A stretch of 6,976 nt of DNA from Ignavibacteriales bacterium. GTDB taxonomy: Bacteria; Bacteroidota; Ignavibacteria; Ignavibacteriales; Melioribacteraceae. This document shows positions 6,665 to 6,976 of the stretch, one piece after another. Where the stretch lies: positions 1 through 6,976 of the forward strand of contig JALWSN010000201.1 in assembly GCA_027080245.1 (NCBI GenBank), read 5' to 3'. The translations under genes and the position numbers were made by a program. The stretch's first letter is position 1, and every line of letters begins with the position of its first letter. The notes below the pieces were generated by a model. The model was given only the letters and a program-made list of their open reading frames with translations. It searched no databases and was not told the origin of the DNA.

Positions 6665-6976
6665 TTGAAGCGCAAAATCAAATCAACAACAATATTAGGC
6701 TTAATACACAATGGCTCCGCCGCTATTGGCGGAGACGGACAGGTAACCCTCGGAAACACGATCATGAAAGGGAATTCGAACAAGATTCGCAAGCTTTACA
6801 ATGGTAAAATACTTTGCGGTTTTGCTGGCTCCGCCGCCGACGCTTTTACCTTACTAAATAGATTCGAAGAAAAACTCGAGCAATATCACGGAAACGTTAG
6901 CCGTTCAGTAGTGGAACTTGCAAAGGACTGGCGAACCGATAAGTACCTGCGCAAATTGGAAGCGATGCTTGCGGTG
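6665..6976 (+). CDS. hslV: ATP-dependent protease peptidase subunit HslV (ClpQ), 5' part only (104 codons)
   Basis: HslV is the threonine peptidase of the cytosolic HslUV (ClpYQ) complex. It forms a double hexamer fed by the HslU unfoldase. The visible part matches the family closely: TTILGL at the mature N-terminus, AAIGGDGQVTLGNTIMKGN, KIRKLYNGKILCGFAGSAADAFTLL, KLEQYHGN, VVELAKDWRTDKYLRKLEAMLAV. If Thr8 is the mature Thr1, the expected catalytic and structural residues fall in place: Asp24 (D17), Lys40 (K33) and Gly52 (G45). A basic 7-residue stretch MKRKIKS precedes Thr8 and must be removed, whereas E. coli HslV loses only Met. Translation starts at TTG behind a strong SD. Family members are about 175-185 residues, so some 75 residues lie beyond the edge. 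hslU commonly follows hslV, but none is visible here. Upstream is the DUF1028 gene, 83 bases away on the same strand. Confidence 0.96.
   Translation, partial: MKRKIKSTTILGLIHNGSAAIGGDGQVTLGNTIMKGNSNKIRKLYNGKILCGFAGSAADAFTLLNRFEEKLEQYHGNVSRSVVELAKDWRTDKYLRKLEAMLAV

Overview
The window looks like chromosomal DNA from an AT-rich, Gram-negative bacterium of the Bacteroidota/Chlorobi side of the tree, most plausibly an Ignavibacteria-type lineage. This placement is inferred from gene content and signal-peptide style, not from a marker gene. Three proteins carry signal peptides with a Gln just after the predicted cleavage point, a Bacteroidota-like habit. One looks like an outer-membrane beta-barrel, and Shine-Dalgarno (SD) use is mixed.

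Left part, minus strand (5235 down to 1): a tight three-gene run. It begins with a polytopic membrane protein whose C-terminal half is a DUF92/TMEM19/VTE6-type domain. Three bases later comes a 991-residue exported protein built almost entirely of about 26 TPR-like repeats. Its stop overlaps (ATGA) the start of a predicted outer-membrane beta-barrel protein that runs off the left edge. The TPR and barrel proteins are probably translationally coupled and may form an envelope complex; the DUF92 protein may share only their transcript.

Middle (5236-5585): a 350-base divergent intergenic region without a convincing gene. It holds weak promoter candidates for both directions, a nested inverted repeat in the leader of the minus-strand operon, and a compact GC-rich block (5310-5343, 22 of 34 bases G/C) in AT-rich surroundings. 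On the minus strand that block reads MQWVGVSPVFENLIF. I suspect it is a copy of a dispersed intergenic repeat.

Right part, plus strand (5586 to the edge): an exported DUF1028 (COG3342, Ntn-hydrolase-like) protein with a TPR-like C-terminus, then hslV, the peptidase subunit of the HslUV (ClpYQ) protease. hslV starts at a TTG behind a good SD and is cut by the window edge after 104 codons. HslV keeps the Thr/Asp/Lys catalytic set visible in this part, after a 7-residue N-terminal extension. The two plus-strand genes are neighbours with related presumed folds but act in different compartments.

No tRNA, rRNA, CRISPR array, insertion sequence or phage feature was seen. No clearly new multi-gene system can be proven here. 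The best leads are the possible dispersed repeat, the TPR solenoid/barrel pair and the uncharacterised N-terminal half of the DUF92 protein.
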